A stretch of 64,000 nucleotides of DNA from Echinometra lucunter (lineage: Eukaryota > Echinodermata > Echinoidea > Camarodonta > Echinometridae): contig CM057153.1 of the NCBI GenBank assembly GCA_029962745.1, positions 14,952,435 to 15,016,434 on the forward strand. Direction: 5' to 3'. Shown here in pieces: positions 22,359-35,100 of the stretch. The notes beneath the pieces are model-generated. The model saw only the letters and a program-made list of their open reading frames with translations, was not told the DNA's origin and ran no database searches. Position 1 is the first letter of the stretch; every line of letters begins with the position of its first letter. The position numbers and the translations under genes are program-made.

Positions 22359-22525
22359 TGGAAGAAGAAAGAGAGAGAGAGAGGAGGGAGGGATGGAAGA
22401 AGAGAGAGAGTGGAGGGAGGGATAGAAGAAGGAAGAGAGAGGAGGGAGGGATGGAAGAAGGGAGAGAGACAGAAGGGAGGGAGGAAGAAGGAAGAGAGAG
22501 AGAGAGAGATGGAGGGGGTAAAAAA
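21430..22525. repeat. 1.1 kb purine-rich minisatellite
   Basis: Higher-order repeat of GGAGGGATGGA, AGAGAGAG and the 19 bp word CATGGAGAGCCCATGGATG, which recurs at intervals of about 60 to 130 bp between about 21650 and 22075; variants with CATGGTAAGTCCATGGATG lie at both edges. Open frames on both strands, up to 412 codons, are products of the repeat. Confidence 0.9.
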
Positions 22526-22539
22526 GGACAGGGATATGA

Positions 22540-22719
22540 CCACAGGGGAGCGTTTCATGAAAGTTGTCAGCACTGAAAAGTTGTCAGTCACTGACAATTG
22601 CAGCAAAATCCTTGGCTTTGATAGGCTGAGAAGCACTGATCACTGACTGTCACTATGGTAACTGTCAGTGACTGACAACTTGTCAGTGCTGACAACTTTC
22701 ATGAAACGGTCCCCTGTGG
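22540..22719. mobile_element. Foldback element, GTTTCATGAAA family (arms GTTGTCAG)
   Basis: 180 bp. Ends CCACAGGGGAGCGTTTCATG and its complement; arms contain AAAGTTGTCAGCACTGA. An off-centre core reads TCCTTGGCTTTGATAGGCTG, related to the core of the elements at 30979 and 63551. Confidence 0.8.
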
Positions 22720-23532
22720 AAGAGAAGGATTTTGAATTTAATAACCGTTCCCATGAAGAGTGGTAAAGAGAGTACGAATGATGATGGCGGACATGGAAAG
22801 GTCAATGAAGCAGTAAATGAGAATGGAAAAGCATGAAGAATTAATTCATAAAGCACATATCGAGAACAGAAGAGTAAAGAGTGAAATTAATGAAAAACAA
22901 AAAACAAAAACAACATGGAAACACAAGAAATAACAAAACAAACACATAAACAATCCGGAAAAGTCTTGAGTACTTCAAGATTTCACCCCGAGGGGACTAC
23001 CCTCACCGTCATCACATTGATTATCAAAGCAGTTACCATGACAAAAGCCATCACGAGAAAAAGGCCTCCTCGTTCCCTACAGAATTTTTGACTCACAAAC
23101 CCAGGCCAGCGATTAATCATGTAAGAAATTAGCAAACCGTGTCACGTAGCCTTCCATGCATGCAATAAAAACATTTTTTTTTCTTTCATATCAGAATCTA
23201 GTTTGCACGTTTGAACCGAGCGAAGCATCAAGGCGAGGAAAGTGTTTGAAAATCGACCGATGGTTTTGGATTTTAACCTGTTGCTTTTAAAAGCTCATTA
23301 TGGCAGTGAGCAGTCACTTGACTCACTTCATGGCGAATTAATGCCTTAGGCATGCATCATTTCAATTTGTTGGTGCCAGGACAGCGTCTGGGATAGCGTC
23401 ACTGACTGGTTCCGTCTTTGTCCCTCAAGAAACGGTGATATTGGTTTTTTGAAAGAAAATGAAAAAAAAAAAAAAAAAAAGGAGTTGCATACTCCACGTT
23501 GCAAACAATACTTTTCATAGCTGGCGTGTATG
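22720..23532. other. Intergenic, no feature recognised
   Basis: AT-rich sequence with A tracts near 22890 and 23462-23480. No supported feature. Confidence 0.4.
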
Positions 23533-23727
23533 CAGGGGCGGCGCCTGGTATTTTGACGTGGGGAGGGGGGGGGGGAAGAAGACCGACAGGTGAATTCATA
23601 TACGTTTTAAATGAACAAATATGGCCAGCAAATATTGCATAGTTGCATGACCCTGCCCTCTCTTAATCACATACTCCTTCTTCTTCTTCTTCTTCTTCTT
23701 CTTCTTCTTCTTCTTCTTCTTCTTCTT

Positions 23728-23758
<31 letters not shown>

Positions 23759-23820
23759 TTCTTCTTCTTCTTCTTCTTTGATCATTTGAAAAAGGGGCGG
23801 GCGCCACCCTGCCCCCTTCT
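23533..23820. mobile_element. hAT-like MITE with (CTT)n core
   Basis: Left end CAGGGGCGGCGCC as in the element at 1587, then a G tract, the shared word TTTTAAATGAACAAAT, and a (CTT)n tract of about 100 bases (23685-23780). The right end GGGCGCCACCCTG is degenerate, and a clean target duplication is not visible. Confidence 0.65.
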
Positions 23821-24068
23821 CGTATGGATCCATTGCCTTAAAAAACTCGGTTAGTGCAGGCACTGACGTACTGATCGAAATGACGCGTTATGTGAGTCGA
23901 GTGAGCGCCGTATCATATTTGAATCTCCTTATATTTCTGTAGGGATGTTACATTGGTAAACAAGGCATGCAAGGGGGAGACAGAAAAATTCAGTTTACTA
24001 AGGATATATATATATATAAACAAACAAACCAACAAAAGTCAATGAGAAGAGTTGACTCATATAATTGA

Positions 24069-25058
<990 letters not shown>

Positions 25059-25674
25059 AAAGGTCGAGTCTACATCGAGATAAAGTTCATTTCAATAAAG
25101 AAGTACAAATTTCCAAACAAAAACAGTGAAAGTTGGATGGAAAATAAGGAATTAAAATGTTCAAGTTTTCACAATTTTTTCGCAAGATATGTAGTTCTTG
25201 AACAGTCGATATGAATATTCAGCAAATGATTTGATCATGTCATTCCGCCCGCCCCCACAGTATTCTCCATATAATCTAAACAATTTTTTTTAAATTCACT
25301 AGAGCTGTGAAGACTCGTCCATCATGTCCACACATCTACACATATTAATCAGACTAGGCTATATACCATTTTGGAAGTATGTAAGGAGTAGTTAGGACAA
25401 CTTTTCTATTTTTATAGCTAAAATATGAAATTTTATCATTCCCGTATACATAATGTGTGGAAATTGAGAAGATAACTATGACATCATCAACTCACACACT
25501 GCATGAATATTCATAACGAGACTGTTTATGACCTGTTTTGCGAAAAATAGCAAGTTCAAAAATTCACAACTTCCTAATTTTCATCCTGTTTTCATCAAAT
25601 TGTCACTGTTTTGTTTGGATTTTTAAATTCTTTTTATTGAAATGAACTTTATCTCGTCGTGGACTTCCCCTTTA
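25059..25674. mobile_element. Long-TIR element (AAAGGNNNAGTC ends)
   Basis: The left arm from AAAGGTCGAGTCTACATCGA through GATAAAGTTCATTTCAATAA is complementary to a right arm ending TTCCCCTTT. Pairing continues inwards for about 200 bp, for example GAATATTCAGC against GAATATTCATA. Contig 2 starts inside this element at the base corresponding to 25230. Confidence 0.7.
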
Positions 25675-25781
25675 AACCGGAATACAAAAAATCAAGATGT
25701 ATTTCAAAATCACTTATTTATTTTCTACCGCAATAATTTGGGAGAGCGGCTAAATATCTAAGAGTCAAATGTACTGGAAGC

Positions 25782-26032
25782 CATGGCCGTACGCACATAG
25801 GGCAGGAGGCAGTCACCCCCTAGAAATTTTCAAAACCCCACTTTTTCTATTTTTTTCATTACCTTTTTATTTAGAATTTCCCCCAAATCCACCCAAAATG
25901 TACACCAGATAGTTCACTAATTCTAAAAATGCAAAAGCTCCCGCTCGATTGCTTCGCTCCCTCACTTGCGTCTTCACTCAAATATTGAATATATTCTTGC
26001 CCCCTAGGAAAATATTCCTGCGTACGGCCTTG
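25782..26032. mobile_element. hAT-like MITE (CATGGCCGTACGCA ends)
   Basis: CATGGCCGTACGCACA on the left is complementary to TGCGTACGGCCTTG on the right, about 250 bp apart. Inside are GCTTCGCTCCCTCACTTGCG, a word like those in the other hAT-like elements here, and a pyrimidine-rich left part. The target duplication is not clear. The second copy is at 38741-38991. Confidence 0.6.
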
Positions 26033-26911
26033 ATAGAGGCTATATTATGCTGATGTAGTTACAACAAAATGACGAAGCAAAGATGAGCCTGATAATATGA
26101 CTACATCATGTGGCGTTGCGCGTGTGAAAATCAAACAAGTTAGGCTATGTGAAAGAAATAAGAGAAAGCGATGAATGCATAAATATTTCAGCCTTCGATT
26201 ATGTATGCTTGCCTAAATTCACGTGTTTCCGCGCACATTGCGAATTGGACATTCTATATTGAAATGAAGGCTGATATACCTGGACTTTTAACCTGTCCCA
26301 TGACTACCCAACAAAACTATCCAATCCTCCATAATTCAAGACGACATTCAAACTTCTTTTTCATCTATCACATTTGTGGCTAATCGCTAAGTGCACACTT
26401 CATCAGCCACTCTGCCCCGAACTCTCCGTTTACTGAAATCGATAATCTAATGGTGAAGAGATCAGGAATTAGATTCTGTTTTGAAATGTTGATTAGAATA
26501 TTCGGAAAAGTATTACCTTGATGCAAGAAGTGTTCGAAAATGCAGTATAAATGATTCATTCTTTCTCGATGGATTTCCATTATCATAAAATGTTGGGAAG
26601 CCTCGGTCACGTACACTTTCTTCAGCCCCTTCCCCCCCCCCCAAAAAAAAAAAAAAAAAAAATCCATCAGCTGAAATAAAGGTTATTTGGCCCCGTAGAT
26701 TGGCCAAAGAAAATAACATATATATATATCTAAATCCATTACCCTAATTCAATTAATATACGAAGTAGTACTTTGTTACATTTTACCTCCACGATGTGGT
26801 TAATCTCTATTATACACTCATCATTCTCCACTCCCACCAACTATCCATTTGCAGAAATTCATTTGGGCCAAATATTTTGCCCTTTAGAAAATAGCCGAAG
26901 GGAAAAACACC

Positions 26912-27083
26912 AGGGGGGTGTTTCATAAAGCTGTTCGTAAGTTACGCACGACTTTACGCACGACTCGAACATGTTCTTGGGTGCTAATCAGATTCTCAAT
27001 CATTTACATGTAGCACAAGAACGTATCACCAGTCGTGCGTAAAGTTGTGCGTAACTTACGAACAGCTTTATGAAACACCCCCC
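26912..27083. mobile_element. Foldback element, GTTTCATAAA family (arms GTTACGCACGAC)
   Basis: Ends GGGGGGTGTTTCATAAAGCTG and complement. Arms contain TTCGTAAGTTACGCACGACT, long enough to form a near-perfect hairpin around a central 60 bp spacer. Second copy at 39865-40035. Confidence 0.8.
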
Positions 27084-27658
27084 AGGAATGAAATCCAATT
27101 TCAAAATGTCGACAAGAATTACCTTAAAATATTAATCTCCCCTTTGTTAAAAGGTCAGGGCTTGAATATTTTCCAGAGCTCAATTCAAGGGTTTTTCGTT
27201 ATTTTATTGTCATCTCCAAATATATATCCTCTTTATACAGATTATATGAAATTGGAATCATACCATTTACTCACGAGAGGGCACAGCCGCTGAACAATAA
27301 ATGAGTCTCGGGGGAAAAATGCGAAAATGGGGCCTCTGCAATCAATGCTGATAGACCTTTCCCCTTTAGAATTACACTGAAATAATGAAAAAAATTAAAA
27401 GAAAATAAAAACCAGGTATGAGAAACACTTTAGTGCTTTATCGTGGTTATAATGAAACAAAGTACTGCACTTTTTTTTGAAAACTAGCATGCCGCTTGTC
27501 CGAAAATCTTGAGAAAATCCAATTTTATTTCAGTCAGAAAGGTCATCTTAGATGCTCATGTCCATTAAAATGCTGCTTGCTTATTTTGTTCTTAAACTTA
27601 AAATTGTTGTTAGTGTATAAAAACTGTTCTTGTTATAGTGTATTGATTATTTTTCGCC

Positions 27659-27664
<6 letters not shown>

Positions 27665-27713
<49 letters not shown>
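27665..27713. repeat. (TA)n microsatellite
   Basis: About 48 bases; the corresponding tract in contig 2 (40611-40703) is about twice as long. Confidence 0.9.
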
Positions 27714-27759
27714 TCCATACTAGGACGAGATGCATGGAGAGAAGGGAGAGAAAAAGGAG

Positions 27760-28351
27760 CAGTGGCGGCAAAACGGGGGGCATGGGGGGGGGGGCATTTG
27801 CCCCCCCCCCACTCAGAAGCTTTGCCCCCCCAGTTGCCCCCCCCCCCCCAGAAATTTTGAGGACTGAAGTAACAGTAATTTGTAAATAAGTAGATCTTGT
27901 CATAAGCATCATATTCAAGCTGTGAAGTGCTCTAAAATACCATTTTCCGCTCTTCAAAACTTCGATTGAAAACAAAAAAGTGGTTATTTTTGGCTCCCTC
28001 GCTTCGCTCGCTCGTCATATTTGTAAATTTCTAAAGTAGCCAATTTCAGAATATTTATTCGAAAATGTGATTATAAACCGAAAAAGCGGTTATTTTTTGT
28101 TTGCTCGCTTCACTCGCTCGCAAAATTGATATTAAAATGTGTGTAAGAGGAAAAAAAATCCAAAAATTCAATTATCCCCCCCCCCACTCCTCAAAGTGGA
28201 CTTACGCTGGCGACTAAAACTCACGATTCACGCTCGATTTTTCCATACACGCAAAAAAAAAATTGACTGCCCCTGCCCCCCCCCCAACATTTTCTTTTGC
28301 CCTCCATTTGCCCCCCCCCCCCCCACTTTAACAATCCTGGTGCCGCCACTG
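27760..28351. mobile_element. hAT-like nonautonomous element, 592 bp
   Basis: CAGTGGCGGCA and TGCCGCCACTG ends are exact complements, flanked by the perfect 8 bp duplication AAAAGGAG (27752-27759 and 28352-28359). G tracts follow the left end and C tracts precede the right end. GCTCGCTTCACTCGCTCGC occurs inside. No transposase. Second copy at 40750-41331. Confidence 0.88.
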
Positions 28352-28359
28352 AAAAGGAG

Positions 28360-28399
28360 AGAGAAGAGAAAGAGAGAGAGAGACTAGAGAGGGGGCACG

Positions 28400-28432
<33 letters not shown>

Positions 28433-28460
28433 ACTCCCCATCACACACACAGACCAACAG
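28360..28460. repeat. (GA)n and (CA)n microsatellites
   Basis: Purine AG repeat to about 28383, then CACACA and CGCACA repeats to about 28450. The counterpart at 41340-41450 has a longer CA tract. Confidence 0.85.
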
Positions 28461-28935
28461 GGAGATACCATGAGAAGTATTTTGTCAATCACTCTTCACA
28501 TTCTGTGTTATTCACCTTCTGTCCTCCAGTTTAATTCTGTTTTATGTAATCACCTCATTTTCTACCATTATCATAATGTGGCATAAATCATCATCAGGCA
28601 TATGTTTATGACATCAAATCCTGCCATGCCGAAGTCGGGGGAAGAAAAGTGGGGTAATAAATCGGTAACAACATCTTATTGCGAAACCTTATAGGCTTCA
28701 TAGCAAACAACATTACATTCATTAAACATCCATCCTATGTTCAGTAATTTAAATAATAAAGATCCTGATATCAATCAGAAAATCCATTTTTAGTTCTACA
28801 TATTCTGTAAATACAATTAAATCACAATGTGCAGTCTATCATTTTTTTCATGAGGGAATACAATATTTGCCCTGGAAATGATGAACTCTTTTGATCATTT
28901 CAAGTAAAAAAAAAAAATAATGATTTCTTATTATA

Positions 28936-30138
28936 CAGCGTGTCCTAAAAAATTGTCCCTCTGATTGAGCGCTAAATTAATTCTAAAATATAATATTAGT
29001 CCCAATTTGATCTTCATATCTTGAAAGTCCATTTAATCCTGTAACTTATGAGAAAATTTCATTGGTCTCGCATCATTGGTTTTGAACAGAGTCTACTATG
29101 TAACAGCAGTGCATTTCAGCCCATTCCAAGTTTGCAGTGCTACAATTTTCTGCACTGTATTTATGTTTTCAATCAACTGTAGTGCTTTTGCCTTCTCTGC
29201 TCCCTTTTATTTTAAAGTTTTGTTTAACAGAGAACATTTTGTAGATGTTTGGACTTTCATCACCAATGGTGTCTAAGAGTAAAGCACATCCAGGTCCACC
29301 ATCCAGGTTCAAGTTTGCTGTCTATTTCCCAGGCAGCCAAGTTTTGCACTCTGGGAGTATGTTTCTTGTCTGTTATCATTGACTTTCTGTTGTATATCTT
29401 CATGTATTTTTTATTGTTTTGAAATGGCCAAATAAATAAATGATAATAATGATAATAATCCTAATTGCAACCTTAGGGCAAATTCTTTTGTTTTCGGCCT
29501 ATTGTTTCGCTTCCCCTTAATGTACACTTTTTCCCACTTAACGTCTCCTGCCCTATTGTGACGGAATCACATCGTTTCGATTTGCCCTATGGTCGGTTTT
29601 AGGTGTATAATAATAACAACAACAATAATAATAATCATAATAAAAATAATAATAATAATAATAATTTGTTGAGACAATAAAGAAAAAGAAATATGAACAG
29701 GTGTTTTGAGCTCTGCGAGTTCAGAACTTATGAAATTTACATAAAAATGCTACCACATAAATCAAAACAAGGTTTTAAGATTTACGTAAGAGCTTTAGCA
29801 GTGTTAAGGAAGGAAACAAGAATGAACCGGTGTCCAGCTTAATTAGAAATTTAAATTCAGAAATTGAAGTAAGAATGAAATGAACAGATTTTTTTTCCTT
29901 TCATGTCTTGTCTTTCTTTCATAGTTGTAACACTGCAAACTTGGAATGGGCTGAAATGCACTGCATTAACATAATAGACTCTCTGTTCAAAACGAATGAT
30001 GCGAGACCGATGAAATTTTCTCATAAGTTACAGGATTAAATGGGCTTTCAAGATATGAAGATCAAATTGGGACGAATATTATATTTTAGAATTAATTTAG
30101 CGCTCAATCAGAGGGTCATTTTTGGGGGGGACACGCTG
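28936..30138. mobile_element. Tc1/mariner-like long-TIR element, 1203 bp, nonautonomous
   Basis: Ends CAGCGTGTCC and GGACACGCTG are flanked by TA (28934-28935, 30139-30140). Arms of about 220 bp are nearly complementary: the words GATTGAGCGCTAAATTAATT and GAAAATTTCATTGGTCTCGC both have complements in the right arm. The middle holds AT-rich and AAT-repeat sequence. No transposase frame; the 66-codon frame at 29076-29276 is in the left arm and shows no transposase motif. The copy at 41929-43131 has exactly the same length. Confidence 0.8.
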
Positions 30139-30978
30139 TACTACGATAGTGTTGTCACCTTGTTGCTGATGTACGAATGATTTTACAATTCTTTTTTTTT
30201 TTCTACTGATGATCAGTCTACATTTAAAAGGAAGACATTTCTAAATGGGTAAAGGGTAACCCCAAGAATCATAACAAGAGGTCACCTTCATGAATTCAAG
30301 TGTTTTGTTTAAATTTCTTCTATATAGTATAGTCTTCCAAATAGCAAAATATTGGTTTTACGAGACGCCACAAAGTTGTTATCTTATTCCTATTTATTAA
30401 CATGTCACCTTATTCAAGCTCCCGAAAGTCTTTACAGTTCTGTTTGATTTAGCCCATTTTGATAAATATTTGTGAAATGAATGATAGTTTTGATCAATGT
30501 CACTTCTTTCATGATGTATTCAGAGGGATTTTTGCATAATCTACTGGACCTCTTCTTCTCAGGACTGTTATTGTTGTTATTGGTAACTGTCAGTCAGTTT
30601 TTAACCATATCTCTCACATTTTCAGGTTTTAGACTTAACTATCTTTCTCTAATCAATGAGAATGTTCTTAATTAGAAATTCTATTATTCTATATTTCAGT
30701 TTATTGTTTGATAATCCAACAAGAATTAAATGTATATATATTCTTGCTCTTTGTTGCGTCATAGGGTGGGCATTTTTATTTGTCTTGTTATTTGCTGGAA
30801 AATCATACAAACCTGGGTTTTTTTACAACCATTACACATGTTCACCAATTCATACTTAGAGAAAGTTAATAACCTTCTCAGGCTAGTTTTTCAGCACACC
30901 CCCATTTTCACAAGATCTTTATGTTATTTTCATAATTCACAATACATTAGAACATTTGTCAAGCTTAATTCACTTCCT

Positions 30979-31138
30979 GGGGAGCGTTTCATGAAAGGAC
31001 TTGTCGGATGTTTTATCCGATAAAGTCTGTTTTATCCGACAGTTGCCATAGTAACGATGCATCTCAGCCAATCAAAATCAAGGAAAGATGTCAGATCTGA
31101 CAACTTGTCAGACAACAAATGTTGATGAAACGCTCCCC
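30979..31138. mobile_element. Foldback element, GTTTCATGAAA family (arms TTGTCGGAT)
   Basis: 160 bp. Ends GGGGAGCGTTTCATGAAAGG and CGCTCCCC; the right-hand end reads GATGAAACG. The core TCAGCCAATCAAAATCAAGGA is the complement of the core in the 63551 element. Second copy at 44829-44988. Confidence 0.78.
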
Positions 31139-31835
31139 CGATATATTGTTTAAAAATGATTCCACCCACTGACTATTGGAACCGGGTGGCCCCTCTATTA
31201 AGCCTATGGGAATAAAAGAATTAAGTATTCAAAGGGTTTAAAAAAAAACAAGTATTAGTTTTGGTACCATGCTTCGGAATCGTTTGTATGAATACTGTTA
31301 TGGGTAAATGTCTAAATGAGTAATGCAATGAATATTGAAATTGTTTGTTTGTGCGTGTTTGTTTTGTTTTAAAAGCAAAATAATATACAGATAATTATAT
31401 ACATATAAACTGCGGATGGCCCATTTCAGTCGTATTAACAAAATACGACTCTTCTTCCATGGGTCCGGATGAAAAGAATCGTTACCGGTACATAAAGCTC
31501 GATCATGTAGAAAGTGGAATTGAAAAATTTATTGAATAAATTGCAATGAAAAAAAAAGTTGCAATGAACACGAATGGCATGATTTTGAAATTTAATCAAC
31601 ATTACTGACAGTCAGTGAATTTTTGTAAGGGACGCAGAACCGCACGATCCCTGAACAAAATGAAAGAGATTAATGAAAAACTCCCTTGCGCACATTTCCA
31701 TGGTAATGTTAGGTAATTATGTAGATTGGCTTTGAAATTATGAAAAGTGCAAGCATTACGGGTATTAGATGGCAATTTGTTATAAAGCGAATATGCTCCT
31801 CTGTAATGAAATGTCCTTTTACACTTGGTTCTCGG

Positions 31836-32446
31836 CACAGGCGTAGCCAGGAATTTTAAACGGGGGGGGGGGGGGCAAGGCGAGGGAGCGAAGCGACCGA
31901 GCAGGAGAGGGTGTGCGAGGGGGGAATCCCCCTCCCACGGAAGGGAGATTTTTGAAAATTCGTGCATGAAAATGGCATTTTTTGCACGCTAAAATTCATT
32001 ATCAAGGGTAACTTATAAAAAATGGCATATTTATGTTTTACTTTCATTTCGCAGGGTAGGGGTAGGGTAAGTTATGTGAAGTGGACTCGATGAAAGTTTT
32101 TTGTTGTTGTTTTGTTTTTTGCTCGCCATCAACAGGGAGGCCTTATAAAAAATGGCATATTTATGTTTTACTTTCATTTCGCAGGGTAAGGGTAGGGTAA
32201 GTTATGTGAAGTGGACTCGATGAAAGTTTTTTGTTGTTGTTTTGTTTTTTGCTCGCCATCAACAGGGAGGCCTTATAAAAAATGGCATATTTATGTTTTA
32301 CTTTCATTTCGCAGGGTAGGGGTAGGGTAAGTTATGTGAAGTGGACTCGATGAAAGTTTTTTGTTGTTGTTTTGTTTTTTGCTCGCCATCAACAGGGAGG
32401 CCATGGCCTCCTTGTGCCCCCCCCCCCCCCCCCCGCTACGCCAGTG
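31836..32446. mobile_element. hAT-like element inserted in a LINE remnant, 611 bp
   Basis: Ends CACAGGCGTAGC and GCTACGCCAGTG (11 of 12 complementary) are flanked by the perfect 8 bp duplication GTTCTCGG (31828-31835, 32447-32454). A G tract follows the left end and a C tract precedes the right end. Three 130 bp tandem units fill the middle. The contig 2 copy (45675-46024) has one unit and is 350 bp. Confidence 0.9.
32011..32400. repeat. 130 bp tandem repeat, three copies
   Basis: Units start at 32011, 32141 and 32271 and end GCTCGCCATCAACAGGGAGG; the three are almost identical. Each contains TTTGTTGTTGTTTTG. The other copy of the locus has a single unit (45850-45979). Confidence 0.92.
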
Positions 32447-32633
32447 GTTCTCGGTTTTGGGAGACCAAGATTACCTATCTAACTACCATGACTACAGAGC
32501 GAAGGTATACCTGTCTGATTCAAGAGGAATGAGACGTGTGCATGTGTGTTTCTTTAAAAAAGTTTGTAGGGGTGTGAGGGTGTGTGTGTGTGCGTGCGAG
32601 TGTGAGGGGGCGTATTAATGGTGCCGTGATAAA

Positions 32634-32770
32634 GGTACCGTGGTCGAGTGGTTTAAGGCGCTTGATTGGAGATGTTGAAGTCGGGGGATCGATCCCCGGC
32701 ACGGCAATTATGCCCTCGAGCAAGGCATTTTATCTACATTGCTGTTTTGTATTATATCAAATAAATTAAC
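32634..32770 (+). mobile_element. tRNA-derived SINE (Ser/Leu-like head)
   Basis: A box TGGTCGAGTGG (32641-32651), then TTTAAGGCGCTTGA as in class II tRNAs, a degenerate B box GGATCGATCC, then CCGGCACGGCA. A tail of TGCCCTCGAGCAAGGCATTT and AT-rich sequence ending CAAATAAATT follows. In the contig 2 copy (46211-46347) the B box is the consensus GGTTCGATCC. Confidence 0.75.
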
Positions 32771-32779
32771 GTGCTATAT

Positions 32780-34960
32780 AGGCTATGCATTTTATACCAA
32801 CGTGTGCATGTGGGGTTATTTTTTAAGTAATAAAATACGCAATAGGTGCAGGTTTGATTTCATCCAATATTCACATTGAAATGGGGGGGGGGGGGTCATC
32901 TATCCCTTCCACCCCATACAATAAGAGCCGTTGGTTGAAGGCAGTGTTGTATGCAACGTACATGGTTTTCGGCGTAATTAACAAACTTGCATCCCTCCAA
33001 ACAAAAACAAAAACAAAAACAAAACAAAACAATTAAAAACAAACATGTTTAAGCGGGTCTGTGTTAGTGGAGTGTATCAGATGACAGCCGAACGACCCCT
33101 TTCCTCATTTCACGAGGACTCAGAAGTCTGGATACGCCGCCTTAGAAAATAGATCACCAAACCGCAGTCAAATAAAACAAGTTCAAATCTAACTGAGATA
33201 GCCTAGCCAGTGGCACCAAGGGGTAGCAAGGAGAAGGAGGAAATAGGCGGGGGGGGGAGGGGAGGGGATATTTTCAATGATTTTTCAACGCGACATCTGA
33301 AAACAAGCAATGTCAGAAGAAAAATTATTTCAACCTGCTTGGTAACTTACAACACGTCTCAAGTTTACAAGCGTTATCTTGTAAACTTGATATTCCACGC
33401 TTGCTGTAACGTCACGTCATGTAAACTGAGTGATTTAAGGGTAAAAGCACAAAATTTGATTGTCTTCTAATAGAGATAACGTGCTTAACAAATAGGATTT
33501 TATTGCAAAGGAAAAAGCTACACATGATATATGCATCACGTGTTGGCTTTCCTTGAAAGATTAAAACTGTATAATGGCCTTGAGGGTCCGTGTTGTTCTA
33601 TAGCCGAATGCGCTTGATACCAAGGAGTTATGTTAAAAACTCCCCTTTTTTCATACAGTTGCACTTTCGTAAATGCCCAGCTGAGTATTGTTCTATGTGT
33701 TACATTAATCATGATAAAAGGTGGGTTTATATAAACAAACTAGAAAAAAAAAAAAAACAAACGATGAACTGTGATAGTCTAGAATACGTACACGTTGTTT
33801 TGTTGGTGCAAAACGTTGATAACCGTAAGCTATGGCTTGACCATGGAACTACTAGAAGTGGAATGTTAACGGGAGCCTTCCTTTGATCCGATGATGGTCA
33901 TCGCCTTCTGATTATGTGCATCTTAATGAGAAAATTCAGGTGTTTGCACAATAATGATGGCGTGAGCATGTTCGCTCACTGACAAAGGAGCAGTTTCCCT
34001 CACGTGGGTTATGTTTAGCAGGTGTCTGCTTTTTCAGAATATGTCTTAATCGAAACACTTCTGATGGCATTGATGGGGAGCAGCAAAGTTGAAAAGGAGA
34101 CGATTTTTGTAATATGAAATTTATCATTACTGATCCGCTCACTTTCGCACACCCATATAACCTTATATAACAATCAGAAGGCCGTGATCTTTGTAAGCCC
34201 AGTGCGTCGTAACTCTCATGAGGAAAATGCGGAAAACGGGATTTTTAATCTCAAAAAAATCAATCAAAATATAACCTCTGTCTTGTAATATCAACACGTT
34301 TTTCAAAATAAAACATAAGAAACAGCGATTTCCGATTATAAACCGGAACTGCACATCGACTTTCCATGATTTAAGCGATTTATTATCTTCTGCGCATAAT
34401 ATAGTTTATACACAATGCCAAATCACTGCCTTGCTTCTCTCTGGCTAATTGGCGGTGACCCTCATGAGATTAAAGTGGAGAAACATATAGGGGTCATATT
34501 CTGGGTTGCCGAATGATCATGGTTACACCTTTGAATATAGAGTGACAACATCGGGGATCCTTAATATTTGGATTGATATCAATAAATTTTTGAATGTGAA
34601 AATTTGAATTTGCTCTACAATCAAGGTATGGATACAACCCCCCCCCCCCCCCATGGTCGTCAATTGCTGTGCACACGTGCGACCAACAATAAAAAAAAAA
34701 AAAAAATCGAACAAACAAAACAAAACACAAACACGAACAAAACGTGAATAGTAGTAGAGGAAGTATTTGCTGTATACGTCGTGTGAAGGGGTTGACCTTC
34801 CATTTAGAATGTCATAATTATGTAGAAAATCAGAAAAGGGGGCACGAATTCTGATTTTGTTGAAATGCATTAATTTTTATTGTTTGAACTTGTTTAGGAA
34901 GCAAATATTTGAAGAAAAGGCACAGAAAAGAACAAAAGTCGGAAAGGGCATAATATGTGA
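32780..34960. other. Sequence without a recognised gene
   Basis: Holds G and C runs (32883-32895, 33249-33258, 34639-34652), an AAAAC tract near 33001-33030 and a short palindrome AAGTTTACAAG/CTTGTAAACTT at about 33360-33390. Open frames such as 33590-33886 differ between the two copies by indels and amino-acid changes and have no motif. Confidence 0.4.
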
Positions 34961-34969
34961 TTTGGAACA

Positions 34970-35100
34970 ATTCAGTTCAATTCAATTCAATTCAATGGTT
35001 TTATTCATATTTTCATCGCGACAGTGAATACTGTCGAATTGCGAAAATATTTACAGAGTAAAAATGACAAAAAACATCCATATATAAATTCAAATACATA
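34970..35100 (-). mobile_element. LINE-like 3' tail, (ATTGA)n repeat
   Basis: On the minus strand the sequence ends ATGAATAAAACCATTG followed by AATTG repeats, the form of a CR1/L2-type tail with a polyadenylation-like hexamer. No coding remnant was recognised upstream. Second copy at about 48555-48690. Confidence 0.45.

Larger units (their letters stand above)
31600..32530 (-). pseudogene. LINE reverse-transcriptase 3' fragment split by a hAT element
   Basis: Minus-strand frame reads PRTKCKRTFHYRGAY and then KLPSNTRNACTFHNFKANLH, a typical non-LTR reverse-transcriptase C-terminus (K...F.Y.GA..YN.LP...R......FK..L). It is interrupted at 31836-32446 by a hAT-like element. Upstream sequence in 32455-32530 continues the frame as IGNLGLPKPRT after a stop codon. 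Inactive. Second copy: 45430-45666 plus 46033-46110. Confidence 0.7.

Noticed and set aside
21297..22636. Open frames of 325 to 412 codons on the minus strand, the longest without gaps
   Set aside because: They are Ser/Pro/Leu/His repeats produced by the purine minisatellite, open in several frames on both strands. No start context, domain or splice evidence.
29076..29276. 66-codon frame conserved in both duplicate blocks (also 42069-42269)
   Set aside because: It lies partly in the inverted arm of a nonautonomous element, has no transposase motif, and conservation is expected because the blocks are near-identical overall.
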